In this document: piece after piece, positions 52,438-61,535 of the stretch | Layout of the letters: the number at the start of each line of letters is the position of its first letter | Position numbering within the stretch: the stretch's first letter is position 1 | Source: Stenotrophomonas sp. PS02289 | GTDB lineage: Bacteria > Pseudomonadota > Gammaproteobacteria > Xanthomonadales > Xanthomonadaceae | Length of the DNA stretch: 62,358 bases | NCBI RefSeq assembly: GCF_029960115.1 | Contig: NZ_JASCOZ010000006.1 | Location: forward strand, 1 to 62,358 | Direction of reading: 5' to 3' | Notes under the pieces: model-generated | What the model was told of the DNA's origin: nothing | Database searches by the model: none | The model's input: the letters and a program-made list of their open reading frames with translations, nothing else | Program-made: the position numbers and the translations under genes

Positions 52438-52778
52438 TTAGCATCGATGGTCACGCGGAGACTGGGTTGACGCCAACTTGGAACGGGAAGCCGCATCGCA
52501 GGGCTAGAGGATGAAATAATCAAGGAAGATCTGGCACGCGAAAGTGCAACGTAGAAGAGCCTAGCGCGGGTCCCTTCGTCCCTCTCTTGATAAAAGTGGG
52601 CTGCCTTTGGGATAGATACCCGTTCAAACTCCAGGCCCTTCAGCAAAAGCGGAGTCGATATCGTGCGCTTCCGCAGATGCCTGCCGGTGTGACTTACGCG
52701 CTGCCTAAATTGCGAAGGCGCTGCTTGCCAAGGTTTCGCTTTTTCCCTCAGCGAGGGCCGCAAGTGCCTTCGTTGCAT
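52416..52778 (-). pseudogene. UvrD-like helicase C-terminal remnant
   Basis: An open stretch of 120 codons whose residues about 38-95 read like the last motifs of a UvrD/Rep-type (SF1A) helicase: TISTPLLLKGLEFERVSIP corresponds to motif V (KGLEFD) and ARLFYVALSRARSSLIIS to motif VI (YVALSRA). Nothing upstream continues the helicase, so this is the tail of a broken gene, perhaps a defence helicase such as a GajB-like protein lost after island rearrangement. Confidence 0.6.
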
Positions 52779-53142
52779 CTCGAATCAGCTCCGCACGTAT
52801 GGTCGGTCTCAGGGGCGTGTCCTCCGGATGACCCTTTCACAATAACCGGGCCCGGTCGCCCAGGGTGAGACACGATGGCCACTGTTTTGCCTATAGTCGG
52901 CTAACCACAGTCATTGATCTAAACGCATTGGTGCGCGCGATCTGATTCGAGGAATGCTCCTACCTTCCCCTTTGAAACAATGATGACGCAGAGCGAAAAT
53001 CTTCTCGAAACCTCATCGCGCGCTTCCCTTCGGCATGCGCGAGTGTCGGGACCAAGCTCGCAAGAGCAACTACAGCTGCTTGGTTCCTCCAACTCGACGC
53101 GGCCATCTGCGCAATCTCACCTAAGTATCAGCTAGCTTGGAA

Positions 53143-53517
53143 TCAACGCAGCTGAGCTTCAAGATGGTCCCGCACTGTCTCAAGGGCACGCGCAGACCCG
53201 CTACACATCAGCCGAATGGCTGGGTCACCACCGAACCGAGGGGCCGAATTGGCGCGATGAATCCATGTATCAGCCTGAGCTGCATCCGGGAACAGGCTGT
53301 GCAAGGCTCCGTAGATCGATATCGCGTTCACGATCCGGAGAAGCACCGTGTCATCGACCATTCGGTTCACATCTTCATCTGAGCGCGGCAGCTCGGACAG
53401 GGTCAGTATCTGACTTTGCTCATCCTCAGACAACCGCCAAGCCTGCGCGATTCGTACGAAGGTCCGAATCGCGGCAGCTTTCAGGTCTAAGACTTGACAA
53501 ACAGGTGGCTGAGACAT
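53143..53517 (-). CDS. MbcA/ParS/Xre-type antitoxin (DUF2384), apparently without toxin
   Basis: A 124-residue protein; AAGGAGG lies about ten bases ahead of the start at 53517. The helical N-terminus (TFVRIAQAWRLSEDEQSQILTLSE) is an HTH-like part, and the C-terminal RIVNAISIYGALHSLFPDAAQADTWIHRANSAPRFGG is the MbcA/ParS toxin-binding domain (DUF2384). Such antitoxins are normally followed at once by a RES-domain toxin that destroys NAD. No RES frame is seen within 700 bases downstream or upstream, so it looks orphaned; it could still repress or neutralise a toxin elsewhere. Confidence 0.75.
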   Translation of the reverse strand: MSQPPVCQVLDLKAAAIRTFVRIAQAWRLSEDEQSQILTLSELPRSDEDVNRMVDDTVLLRIVNAISIYGALHSLFPDAAQADTWIHRANSAPRFGGDPAIRLMCSGSARALETVRDHLEAQLR

Positions 53518-53791
53518 GGCCCGATACCCTCCTTAAGTCTGGTCCGAGAATACTCTTTCTGGTACACGTCAAGCGACAGTTATCGGCGGCCAACCACCTG
53601 CCGGCCATTAGGCCCACAGTTCAAAGGCTTTCCAGACAAGCGACCTAGGCCCCCAGACCTGCATAGGACAACGGTCTCCTTCCCAATGCACAAGGGTCGC
53701 CTTCTTTTTATTGGATGAAGACGCGTCTAGCTGGCGACTATGGCCATTAGAGTACCGGCCCAGTTGCATACGCTCGCTTCCGCGGTCCCAG

Positions 53792-54667
53792 TCAACGAAC
53801 ACTCGAAATAACAAGCCTCAGCCTTCGTCGTCCGTGTTCGACCGTTCGAAGTTGAGCTTTTGTCTGGATCGCAACCTGCCTGAGATCACTGCGATGGTAA
53901 TTCAGTAGCGCCTCAAGGCGAACCAGAGTGACACGAAATCTGTCCAGCCACACTCTACGCAGGCCCTCGTCCTGCCACCGGAGCGATAGCGCCTCAGGAA
54001 TTGAGACAGCACGTACCCCTCGATCGCGGCTTTCGAGCAATGCTCGCTCTTCCTGCTGCTGCCACATGCGAATGTCGTCCATGTTCATCGGCAGTGCACG
54101 TTCATCCAGCCGAAGCGAGATCACTTTAGGATCGCCTCTCGATACATCAACCATCCTTGCTTCAACCAAGGTCGACTCCAGCAGTCCAATCTGATCAACA
54201 ATCTCGGCAGCTTTCGCGGTAGCACCGATGCTCGCCACCTCACTCCGCCTTTCCCGCCATCCACTGACAGCGTCCACTTCTGATGCCCACTGCAATAACC
54301 TGCATGGGCATACCACCCCCCTTCGTACCAGCCCCCGACTACCTGAAAGGGAGGCAAATATTGCATTTTCACCGGCATGCTTTTTGCTCAGCGCCAACAG
54401 TGCTCTGGGTGGGACACTCAGCACAGCGGCCGCCTGCTGTAGAGTGAGCGGGAGCGTACCAGCTACTTCGCTGTGACAGCGCATTGCCTCGCTGATGATA
54501 GCGCTACGTAATGCTGGCCAAGGAACACCCAGTCCGCGTTTGAACGAATTCTCGCTCATGAAATACTTCTTGTAGCGTTCTATCAGGATAGCCTCTACCC
54601 GCTTATCCCTCCCGGGAGTTCTTCTCTCCAACATGTCCCGACCCACCTCATCACTTTCCAAGTCCAT
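53792..54667 (-). CDS. Hypothetical protein with HTH-like segment
   Basis: A 291-residue basic, helical protein if started at 54667 (MDLESDEVGRDM); a start at 54763 would overlap the preceding membrane-protein gene by 80 bases. The segment LPLTLQQAAAVLSVPPRALLAL resembles an excisionase-type helix-turn-helix. Other parts, such as VVCPCRLLQWASEV and YHRSDLRQVAIQTKAQL, give no match. It is the last gene of a leftward run after the metal genes and a membrane protein. Function not recognised; a DNA-binding role is possible. Confidence 0.55.
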   Translation of the reverse strand: MDLESDEVGRDMLERRTPGRDKRVEAILIERYKKYFMSENSFKRGLGVPWPALRSAIISEAMRCHSEVAGTLPLTLQQAAAVLSVPPRALLALSKKHAGENAIFASLSGSRGLVRRGVVCPCRLLQWASEVDAVSGWRERRSEVASIGATAKAAEIVDQIGLLESTLVEARMVDVSRGDPKVISLRLDERALPMNMDDIRMWQQQEERALLESRDRGVRAVSIPEALSLRWQDEGLRRVWLDRFRVTLVRLEALLNYHRSDLRQVAIQTKAQLRTVEHGRRRLRLVISSVR

Positions 54668-54683
54668 TTTCCGACTATTCGCT

Positions 54684-55433
54684 TTATCGCCTCCGCCGGC
54701 TTTCTCTTCCACGCTTCTGCCGCCTTCGGACTGGCCCCTTGGCAGCCACTTCCCCTGGGTCACCGTTCACCAGGCTCCTGCTATGCCAAGTACTCAACGC
54801 CATGTCGCCGGCAAAGAATCGCAAAACTGAGCGAATCATTGGCGAAAAGGAGACTAATGGGTCGTTCAACAGCGCCTGCCAGTATCTGGCGACAGCGAGC
54901 GCAGAGAGTCCCGAGGCCAAGATGCACGCCGTAAACCAACTTTCACTTACTCTGTCGAGCGACGGCTCATCGTGGGCTACCAGGAACGCGGTGAGCACCA
55001 ACGCCGCCGATTGTAGAAGCATGACGAATATTGTAGGGGCGAACTTCGCGCGACAACGTGCCGCCGCAACAAGCGATTCTACTGAGGAATATAGAACTAG
55101 GGACGCGCCAACAAACAATGCCAACACTCTATCAAGCTCGCTCGATGTCACGCACGCAATGAAGGCGGCGATGGCTGCCAGTAGCGCAACCATGAGAGTC
55201 CATCGCGAAAAAACCGCACGATTTCTAGCGCGCGTGTTCGACATGGCCGGCATCTGATCCACAATCGCGGCACTGACCCAAGCCATGGTCATGCTGGACG
55301 CAGTAACCGTGGCCGGGATCCACATCATCCACTCGTGTGGCTTGGGCGCATACGGCTGCATTGCCAAGATTCCCCAAAGCGAGGCTGAAGCGAACACTGC
55401 AGCCGGCACGCCGGCAAGCCAACCACCTTTCAT
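54684..55433 (-). CDS. Unknown inner-membrane protein (six predicted TM segments)
   Basis: A 249-residue protein with about six hydrophobic segments: AAVFASASLWGILAM, WIPATVTASSMTMAWVSAAIV, WTLMVALLAAIAAFIACV, VLALFVGASLVLYSSVESL, TIFVMLLQSAALVLTAFLV and WFTACILASGLSALAVA, and a highly basic C-terminal tail (RRRQKRGRESRRRR) in the cytoplasm. No transporter or kinase motif seen. It starts 63 bases after the OmpR-type regulator. It could be a sensor or accessory to that regulator, which lacks a visible histidine kinase, but this is a guess. Confidence 0.55.
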   Translation of the reverse strand: MKGGWLAGVPAAVFASASLWGILAMQPYAPKPHEWMMWIPATVTASSMTMAWVSAAIVDQMPAMSNTRARNRAVFSRWTLMVALLAAIAAFIACVTSSELDRVLALFVGASLVLYSSVESLVAAARCRAKFAPTIFVMLLQSAALVLTAFLVAHDEPSLDRVSESWFTACILASGLSALAVARYWQALLNDPLVSFSPMIRSVLRFFAGDMALSTWHSRSLVNGDPGEVAAKGPVRRRQKRGRESRRRR

Positions 55434-55496
55434 GACTGACCTCGATCAACTTTCACCAACCAGGCACGGCCGGTATCAATGCAGAAGCCATTTCGT

Positions 55497-56222
55497 TCAA
55501 TCATAGCTTCCAGAGCCCTCCATCACTGCTGCGCGCATCTCCATCGAGGTCTGAATAGAAAGCCTGTATCCAAACCGCGGAAGTGTGTGGATCAATTTGT
55601 CCTTGAATGGCCCGTCCACGGTCTTGCGAAGGCTAGACATTTGTGAGCGCAATAAGTCATGGTCAGGTGTCTGATGACCCCACACCGCGCGTTCGAGATG
55701 CTCCCTGGGAACGGCTCCAGGGCTCTCGCGCATCAGGACCTCTAGAAGCTTCCAAGACGCAGGATAGAGGTGAAGGCGGTTTCCCGCGCGGAATGCCTCG
55801 AGAGTGGCCAAGTCCATAGTCAAGTTGCCAACGGAAAGGCGGCGCATCCCGACTCTGCCGCGAGAACGGGCCACTAGTGCTTCTAGGCGAACCTCCAGCT
55901 CCAGTGGATCGAACGGCTTTGTGACAAAGTCGTCAGTGCCTGTCCGAAAGGCCTCTACTTTGCTGGCGATATCTGCCATGGACGCAAGCATCAGCAATGG
56001 AACGGAAGAATTGTGTTCACGTCGCAATCTGCGTACCACGTCCAATCCGCTCATCCGCGGAAGGTCCCAGTCGACAATTATCGCGTCATAGCTGTTTGAC
56101 ACAGAAAGATGTAAGCCTGTGATCCCATCCAGGGCAACGTCCACGGTGTGATGCTTGGCTTCCAATTCGTCAAGTAGCGTGCGAACGAGATACCGATCGC
56201 TGTCAATTAGCAGGATGTCCAC
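55497..56222 (-). CDS. OmpR/PhoB-family response regulator in the metal island
   Basis: A 241-residue response regulator starting at GTG 56222, two bases after the ATPase stop. Receiver: LLIDSDRYLV acidic site, phosphoacceptor Asp51 in IIVDWDLPRMSG, and FVTKPFDPLEL with the switch Lys. C-terminal winged helix: LSVGNLTMDLATLEAFRAG, LYPASWKLLEVLMRESPG and SSLRKTVDGPFKDKLIHTLPRFGYRL. CzcR/CusR-type regulators normally come with a sensor kinase; none is in the window. It is co-transcribed with the P-type ATPase and probably controls it. Confidence 0.85.
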   Translation of the reverse strand: MDILLIDSDRYLVRTLLDELEAKHHTVDVALDGITGLHLSVSNSYDAIIVDWDLPRMSGLDVVRRLRREHNSSVPLLMLASMADIASKVEAFRTGTDDFVTKPFDPLELEVRLEALVARSRGRVGMRRLSVGNLTMDLATLEAFRAGNRLHLYPASWKLLEVLMRESPGAVPREHLERAVWGHQTPDHDLLRSQMSSLRKTVDGPFKDKLIHTLPRFGYRLSIQTSMEMRAAVMEGSGSYD

Positions 56223-56224
56223 GA

Positions 56225-58219
56225 TCAGGGTGCCCGAAACCCGAGCAGCCGCAGCGCGTTGATGACGACCAGAAGAGTAGTTCCTTCATGGACTGCAACC
56301 GCAGGGCCGATACCTAAGCCCAGAACCGTGGCAGGAACCAGCAAAGCGACCACGCCAAGGCTAACGTACAGATTCTGACGAATGACCTTCTTAGTGCGCC
56401 GGCTGAGGGCTACCGAGAAGGCCACCTGCCGCAGATCTTCCGACATGAGTGCAACGTCCGCAGTCTCCAGAGCGACGTCCGAGGACGCCGCGCCCATTGC
56501 GATACCAACGTTGGCGCTGGCCATGGCAGGTGCGTCATTGACGCCATCGCCAACCATCGCGATCCTTTGGCTAGCCTTGATCTCACGTATCGCGGAAACC
56601 TTGTCGTCTGGCATGAGGTTGCCCCACGCTTCATCGACACCGACGTCGCTGCCTACAGATTGCGCGACCAACTGGTGATCACCAGAGATCATGATCATCC
56701 TGCTCACGCCTAGTCCACGCAATCTGTCCAGCGCATCGCGCGCCTCGGACCGCGGTGTGTCCATCAAGCCGATGACGCCAAGATCCCTGTCGCCCAGTCT
56801 CACCGCCATTGTCGTTCGGCCGCGACTGCGCAGCGTTGCGATACCTTCTTTGGCGGACGAGCCTAAAGCCGGAACCCCGTCAGCCCCAAACATTTCAGCC
56901 TTCCCGATCCAGGCAGGCTGGCCATCAACCTCCGCTCGTACTCCTCGTCCGGCGAGATTCTCAAATCCACTGGCTACCACTGCGACCTGGCCGGAAAGGC
57001 GCGTCCTACCGTCTGCAACGATGGCGGCCGCCAATGGGTGGTCGCTCAGCGCTTCCACGGCGACGCTGATCTCTAGTAACTCCTTCTCGGTTACGCCCTC
57101 CGCCACGACAATGTCGGTTACGCGGGGCTTGCCCTCGGTCAGGGTCCCGGTCTTGTCAAAGGCAATTGCCGTGACCATGCCGAGCTCCTCCAGCGGGGCA
57201 CCGCCCTTGATCAGTACTCCGCTACGCGCGGCCCGGGCAATGCCGGCTAGAACAGCGCTTGGGGTGGCAATGGCCAATGCGCACGGACTGGCTGCAACCA
57301 GCACGGCCATGGACCGGTAAAAGCTGTCACGGAACGGCTCGTCAATCACCACCCACGAGAACAGCAGAATGCCAGAGAGGGCGAGAACACAGGGAACGAA
57401 GATGCGCTCAAACTTGTCCGTAAGACGTTGAGTGGGTGATTTTCGTGTCTCGGCCTCGCTGACCATCTTGACCACGCGTGCAAGCGCGGATTCCGTAGAG
57501 CGCCGGCTAACCTCCACCTCCAACGCTCCGGAACCGTTGATGGTGCCTGCAAACACTCTAGACGCCATGTCAACTGCATCGGGACGACGCCTCGCTTCTT
57601 CGGCGTCAGGCACCGGATGTTTGTCCACCGGAATGCTCTCACCTGTCACCGGTGCCTGGTTGACGTTGCTGGATCCCTTGACCACGAAGCCATCGGCGGG
57701 CAACCGATCATTCGCTCTCACCAGAACGACGTCGCCGGGCTCCAGCGCCGAAACAGGCACCTCCACCGGCCCGCCTTGCTTAACCACCAGGGCAGTCTCG
57801 GGTGCCAGCTTGGCGAGTGCCTCGATGGCGCGCTTGGCCCGACCCATAGCGTAGTTTTCCAACGAATGACCCAGGCTGAAGAGGAACAACAGCAATGCGC
57901 CCTCAGCCCAGGCTCCGAGGGTGGCGGCCCCTGCTGCCGCAACCAGCATGAGCGTATCGATCTCGAAGCGCTTCTTTCGAATGTTTTCAATTGCTTCGCG
58001 CAGGGTGAACCATCCACCGAATACGTAGGCTAGCATGTAGAACGCCGTGGGCAACCATGCGATACCGAACGCACCCGACTTCTCAATGATGAAGCCGGTC
58101 ACGAGGAGCAGCCCGCAGACTATGGCGAACAGCAGCTCGGCATTGACTCCAAACAGGCCGCCATGGGAATGGGCATCCCCCTGATTCGGGGATGCGCCAG
58201 CTTCTGTTGCTTGGCTCAT
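56225..58219 (-). CDS. P1B-4-type heavy-metal ATPase (CzcP/CoaT-like)
   Basis: A 664-residue P-type ATPase without an N-terminal CXXC metal-binding domain; only a small DAHSHGG His patch is seen. Markers: actuator loop VTGESIP (191-197), metal-site SPC (311-313) in TM4, phosphorylation site DKTGT (Asp355), MVGDGVNDAPA hinge, and HEGTT (about 644) in the last TM. SPC plus HEG(G/S/T)T marks the P1B-4 group (CoaT, CzcP), which exports Co, Zn, Cd or Fe from the cytoplasm; classical ZntA/CadA have CPC. It works with the RND pump upstream: the ATPase fills the periplasm and CzcCBA empties it. Confidence 0.88.
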   Translation of the reverse strand: MSQATEAGASPNQGDAHSHGGLFGVNAELLFAIVCGLLLVTGFIIEKSGAFGIAWLPTAFYMLAYVFGGWFTLREAIENIRKKRFEIDTLMLVAAAGAATLGAWAEGALLLFLFSLGHSLENYAMGRAKRAIEALAKLAPETALVVKQGGPVEVPVSALEPGDVVLVRANDRLPADGFVVKGSSNVNQAPVTGESIPVDKHPVPDAEEARRRPDAVDMASRVFAGTINGSGALEVEVSRRSTESALARVVKMVSEAETRKSPTQRLTDKFERIFVPCVLALSGILLFSWVVIDEPFRDSFYRSMAVLVAASPCALAIATPSAVLAGIARAARSGVLIKGGAPLEELGMVTAIAFDKTGTLTEGKPRVTDIVVAEGVTEKELLEISVAVEALSDHPLAAAIVADGRTRLSGQVAVVASGFENLAGRGVRAEVDGQPAWIGKAEMFGADGVPALGSSAKEGIATLRSRGRTTMAVRLGDRDLGVIGLMDTPRSEARDALDRLRGLGVSRMIMISGDHQLVAQSVGSDVGVDEAWGNLMPDDKVSAIREIKASQRIAMVGDGVNDAPAMASANVGIAMGAASSDVALETADVALMSEDLRQVAFSVALSRRTKKVIRQNLYVSLGVVALLVPATVLGLGIGPAVAVHEGTTLLVVINALRLLGFRAP

Positions 58220-58296
58220 CTCTATTCTCCGATTTTGATCTGATCATTCAAGGCTCGAGCGCAGCAAATTCTGCGCCCGAGCTCGGTGTCAGCTAA

Positions 58297-61200
58297 TCAG
58301 TGATCTTCGTCCTTTCCTACTGCGACGGTGCTTGGCTTGGCTATGCGGCCAGCAAAGGTGGGAAGCACCAGCAACGTGAGGATGGTCGCGGTGAGCAAGC
58401 CACCGATAACGACGGTAGCGAGCGGCTTCTGGACTTCTGCACCCGAACCGCTGGCGATCGCCATGGGGATGAAGCCGACAATGGCCACCAGCGCAGTGGT
58501 GAGCACGGCGCGGATACGACTCGCTGCGCCATTGAGGGACGCCACCAACGGTGCATCGCCTGCATCAAGCCGCTCCCGGATGGCTTGCATCAGCACCAGG
58601 CCGTTCAGCGTGGCGACGCCGGACACCGCAATGAACCCCACGGCTGCGGACACCGAGAACGGCATGCCCCTCAGCAGCAAAGCCAGGATTCCGCCCACCA
58701 GCGCCAGCGGTACGCAGCTGAACACAAGAATGGCTTCTTTGGCGCTGCGCAGTGCCATGAACAGCAGAGCACCAATCAACAGGAACACGACAGGAACCAC
58801 TGCCGCCAGTCGCTTCTCTGCCCGCTGCAGGTTCTCGAACTGCCCGCCCCAGGTGAGATAGGAACCTGCAGGAAGCTTCACGTCCGCTACCGCCGTCTGC
58901 GCTTCGCCAACAAACCCACCCAGGTCACGCCCACGGACGTTGGCTTGCACCACGACTCGACGGCTGCCGTTGTTTCGACTGATCTGATTTGGTCCTTCGC
59001 TTATGGTGATCCGAGCGACGGACGAAAGCGGTATCACCGCACCAGAGGGTGTGGCAATGGGCAACGAGCTAAGCTGGTCCGGATCATTGCGTGCCGCGTC
59101 ATCCAGACGCACCACCACGTCAAAGCGGCGATCACCCTCGAAGATCTTTCCCGCAGCAGTGCCGCCGATGCCAGTCGACAGAGCATCGCTCACGTCCGCT
59201 GCGGTCAACCCGTATTGCGCGGCTGCCAGATGGTCGATCTTGACGTTCAGGGTTGGCAGGCCGGAGATCTGCTCGACCCGCACGTCCGCGGAGCCTTGGA
59301 CGCCACGCAGTTTGAGCGCCACCTGGTCTGCGACCTTCTGCAACTCACCGAAGTCATCACCGTAGATCATCACGGCAAGATCGGTACGCACACCGGAGAT
59401 GAGCTCGTTGAAGCGCAGCTCAATGGGTTGACTGAACTCGAAACTGTTGCCGAGCTGCTTCGACGCCACGGACTCGAACCGCCCCACCAGCTCATCCTTG
59501 GAAAGCTTCGGATCCGGCCATGCGCTTCTGGGCTTCAGCACAATCACGCTGTCGGAAATGTTGGTGGGCATCGGGTCGATGGCCGCCTCCGCAGTACCAG
59601 TCCGGGAGAACACCGTCTCCACTTCCGGCTCCTTCGCAATGGCCTTCTCTAGTGCCAACTGCATGGCCAGGGACTGCTCCAACGAGGTGGAGGGAACCCG
59701 CAGCGCCTGCATGGCCAAGTTGCCCTCATCCAGCGTGGGCATGAACTCGCGCCCCAGCATCATGAACGAGGTCACGCCTACCGCTAGTGTCAGTACCGCG
59801 CCTCCGAGCACCACGCGCGGCATGGCGACAGCACGCTCGATCACAGGCTCGATTCGGGTGCGCAGCACCTTGATTAGCTTGGTCTCGTGCTCGCCGTGAT
59901 GGAGCTCTTCGCCGGGCTTCATCTTCGGCTCGCGCACCCACAGGGCGGTCAAGGCCGGCACCAGGGTAAAGGAGAAGATGAAGGCACCCAAGAGCGCCAG
60001 CATGAAGGTGGCCGCCATCGGCTGGAAGGTTTTTCCTTCGACGCCTTCGAGGGTCATGATCGGCAGGAAGACCAACAGAATGATCAACTGACCAAAAGCC
60101 GCCGGTCGCGCCATCTTCTTGGCCGATTCCGTGGCTATCTTCATCCGTTCCATGGCCGTCAGCGGCCTGCCCAGTTCGGCGCGGCGCTGCCCCAGCATCA
60201 GAAGCGTGGATTCAATAACAATCACTGCGCCATCCACGAGGATACCGAAGTCCAACGCACCCAGGCTCATCAGGTTGCCGCTGATCCCGAACCGGTTCAT
60301 GCCGATCACGGCAAACAGGAACGACAGCGGAATGACGAGCGCCGTAATAGTCGCCGCGCGCAGGTTGCCCAGCAGCAGGAACAGCACCACCACGACCAGC
60401 AGCGCACCTTCGGTCAGGTTCTTGGCAACGGTCTTGATGGTCGAATTGACGAGCTGGCTACGGTCGAGCACTGGCACCGCAAAGATGTTGGGCGGAAGCG
60501 ACTTGTTCACCTCGACCAATCGGTCCGCTGCGGACTGCGCCACCGTGCGGCTGTTGCCGCCGGCGATCATCAGCGCCGTGCCCAGCACGGCCTCATGTCC
60601 GTTGCGGCTTGCGGCACCCAGTCGCGGTGCGCGGCTGAGTTCGACGTCGGCAACGTCGGCGACGCGGATCACCACCCCGTCCTTGGTCGCCACGGGTGAC
60701 TGCGCCAGGTCGCTGGTCGTCAACGCCAGACCATCGGCGCGGACCACGAGGCCTTCGCCTGCACGCTGGACGAAGCCTGCACCGGCCTGCACGTTCGACC
60801 GCTCCAGTGCCTGGACGAGGTCGTTCAACCCCAATCCGTAAGCCGCCAGGCGTGCGCTGTCCGGATGGACCCCGTACTCCTTCACGTAGCCGCCCACGGT
60901 ATCCACGCCGGCAAGGCCGGGGCTGGAACGCATCTGCGGGGCGATGATCCAGTCCTGCACGGTACGCAGGTAGGTGGCACGCTCTTCGGCGGTAGTGAGC
61001 CTGTTACCCTCCGGCGTGAGGTAGACCTCGCCCTCCTGCCAGCCTGCCTGCCCCTTGGGTGCCAGGTTCTTCGGATCGTAGTCGGTGAAGTCCACCGTCC
61101 ACATGAGAACCTCACCCAGGCCGGTGGTCACCGGTGACAGGACCGGGGACACACCTTCGGGCAGGCTGTCCGCCGCTTCGCGCATGCGTTCGGCCACCTG

Positions 61201-61524
61201 CTGGCGCGCGAAGTAGATGTCGGTCTGGTCGGTGAAGATCGCCGTGACCTGCGAGAAGCCGTTGCGCGACAGCGAGCGTGTGGTGTTCAGCCCCGGGATG
61301 CCGGCCAACGCGGTCTCAAGCGGGTACGTCACCTGCCGCTCGATCTGCTCAGGGGTGAGCGCCGGCGCGATCGAGTTGATCTGCACCTGTCTGTTGGTTA
61401 TGTCCGGTACCGCGTCAATGGGCAATTTGCTCAGCTGGAACAAGCCCCAGCTGGCCACCATCGCGGCAAGGAACACCACCAACCAGCGGAAACGGACCGC
61501 TGATTCTATGATGATAGTGAACAT
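58297..61524 (-). CDS. CzcA/CusA-type RND heavy-metal efflux pump
   Basis: A 1075-residue inner-membrane HME-RND transporter. Typical features: IIESAVRFRWLVV start and IDAVPDITNRQVQI, the DFGILVDGAVIVIES proton-relay segment in TM4 (about residues 424-438; HME-RND consensus DFGxxxDGAVxxxEN, here ending ES rather than EN), and GGILALLLRGMPFS with SAAVGFIAVSGVATLNGLVL near the end. The motif points to divalent cations (Zn, Co, Cd, Ni) rather than Cu. It is preceded by the CzcB-like adaptor (11-base gap) and followed by the P1B-4 ATPase. A czcC outer-membrane gene should lie beyond the window. Confidence 0.88.
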   Translation of the reverse strand: MFTIIIESAVRFRWLVVFLAAMVASWGLFQLSKLPIDAVPDITNRQVQINSIAPALTPEQIERQVTYPLETALAGIPGLNTTRSLSRNGFSQVTAIFTDQTDIYFARQQVAERMREAADSLPEGVSPVLSPVTTGLGEVLMWTVDFTDYDPKNLAPKGQAGWQEGEVYLTPEGNRLTTAEERATYLRTVQDWIIAPQMRSSPGLAGVDTVGGYVKEYGVHPDSARLAAYGLGLNDLVQALERSNVQAGAGFVQRAGEGLVVRADGLALTTSDLAQSPVATKDGVVIRVADVADVELSRAPRLGAASRNGHEAVLGTALMIAGGNSRTVAQSAADRLVEVNKSLPPNIFAVPVLDRSQLVNSTIKTVAKNLTEGALLVVVVLFLLLGNLRAATITALVIPLSFLFAVIGMNRFGISGNLMSLGALDFGILVDGAVIVIESTLLMLGQRRAELGRPLTAMERMKIATESAKKMARPAAFGQLIILLVFLPIMTLEGVEGKTFQPMAATFMLALLGAFIFSFTLVPALTALWVREPKMKPGEELHHGEHETKLIKVLRTRIEPVIERAVAMPRVVLGGAVLTLAVGVTSFMMLGREFMPTLDEGNLAMQALRVPSTSLEQSLAMQLALEKAIAKEPEVETVFSRTGTAEAAIDPMPTNISDSVIVLKPRSAWPDPKLSKDELVGRFESVASKQLGNSFEFSQPIELRFNELISGVRTDLAVMIYGDDFGELQKVADQVALKLRGVQGSADVRVEQISGLPTLNVKIDHLAAAQYGLTAADVSDALSTGIGGTAAGKIFEGDRRFDVVVRLDDAARNDPDQLSSLPIATPSGAVIPLSSVARITISEGPNQISRNNGSRRVVVQANVRGRDLGGFVGEAQTAVADVKLPAGSYLTWGGQFENLQRAEKRLAAVVPVVFLLIGALLFMALRSAKEAILVFSCVPLALVGGILALLLRGMPFSVSAAVGFIAVSGVATLNGLVLMQAIRERLDAGDAPLVASLNGAASRIRAVLTTALVAIVGFIPMAIASGSGAEVQKPLATVVIGGLLTATILTLLVLPTFAGRIAKPSTVAVGKDEDH

Positions 61525-61535
61525 ATATGGATTCC

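Larger units (their letters stand above)
52369..53142. other. 774-base region with debris between dtcC and the antitoxin gene
   Basis: Apart from a helicase C-terminal remnant (52416-52778) and the hairpin at 52414-52437, this stretch has no gene I can support. A 51-codon frame from 52980 on the plus strand has no recognisable product. In particular no toxin frame lies downstream of the antitoxin gene that follows. Confidence 0.5.

Noticed and set aside
52980..53135. 51-codon frame on the plus strand
   Set aside because: No ribosome site of note, no recognisable product and Ser/Gln-biased composition; not supported as a gene.
53608..53814. 68-codon frame on the minus strand as a toxin partner for the antitoxin
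   Set aside because: No ribosome site, no RES or other toxin motif, and a composition unlike a folded protein.
56225..58219. ZntA/CadA-type (P1B-2) zinc/cadmium ATPase
   Set aside because: The TM4 site reads SPC rather than CPC, the last TM carries HEGTT, and there is no N-terminal CXXC domain, which is the P1B-4 pattern.
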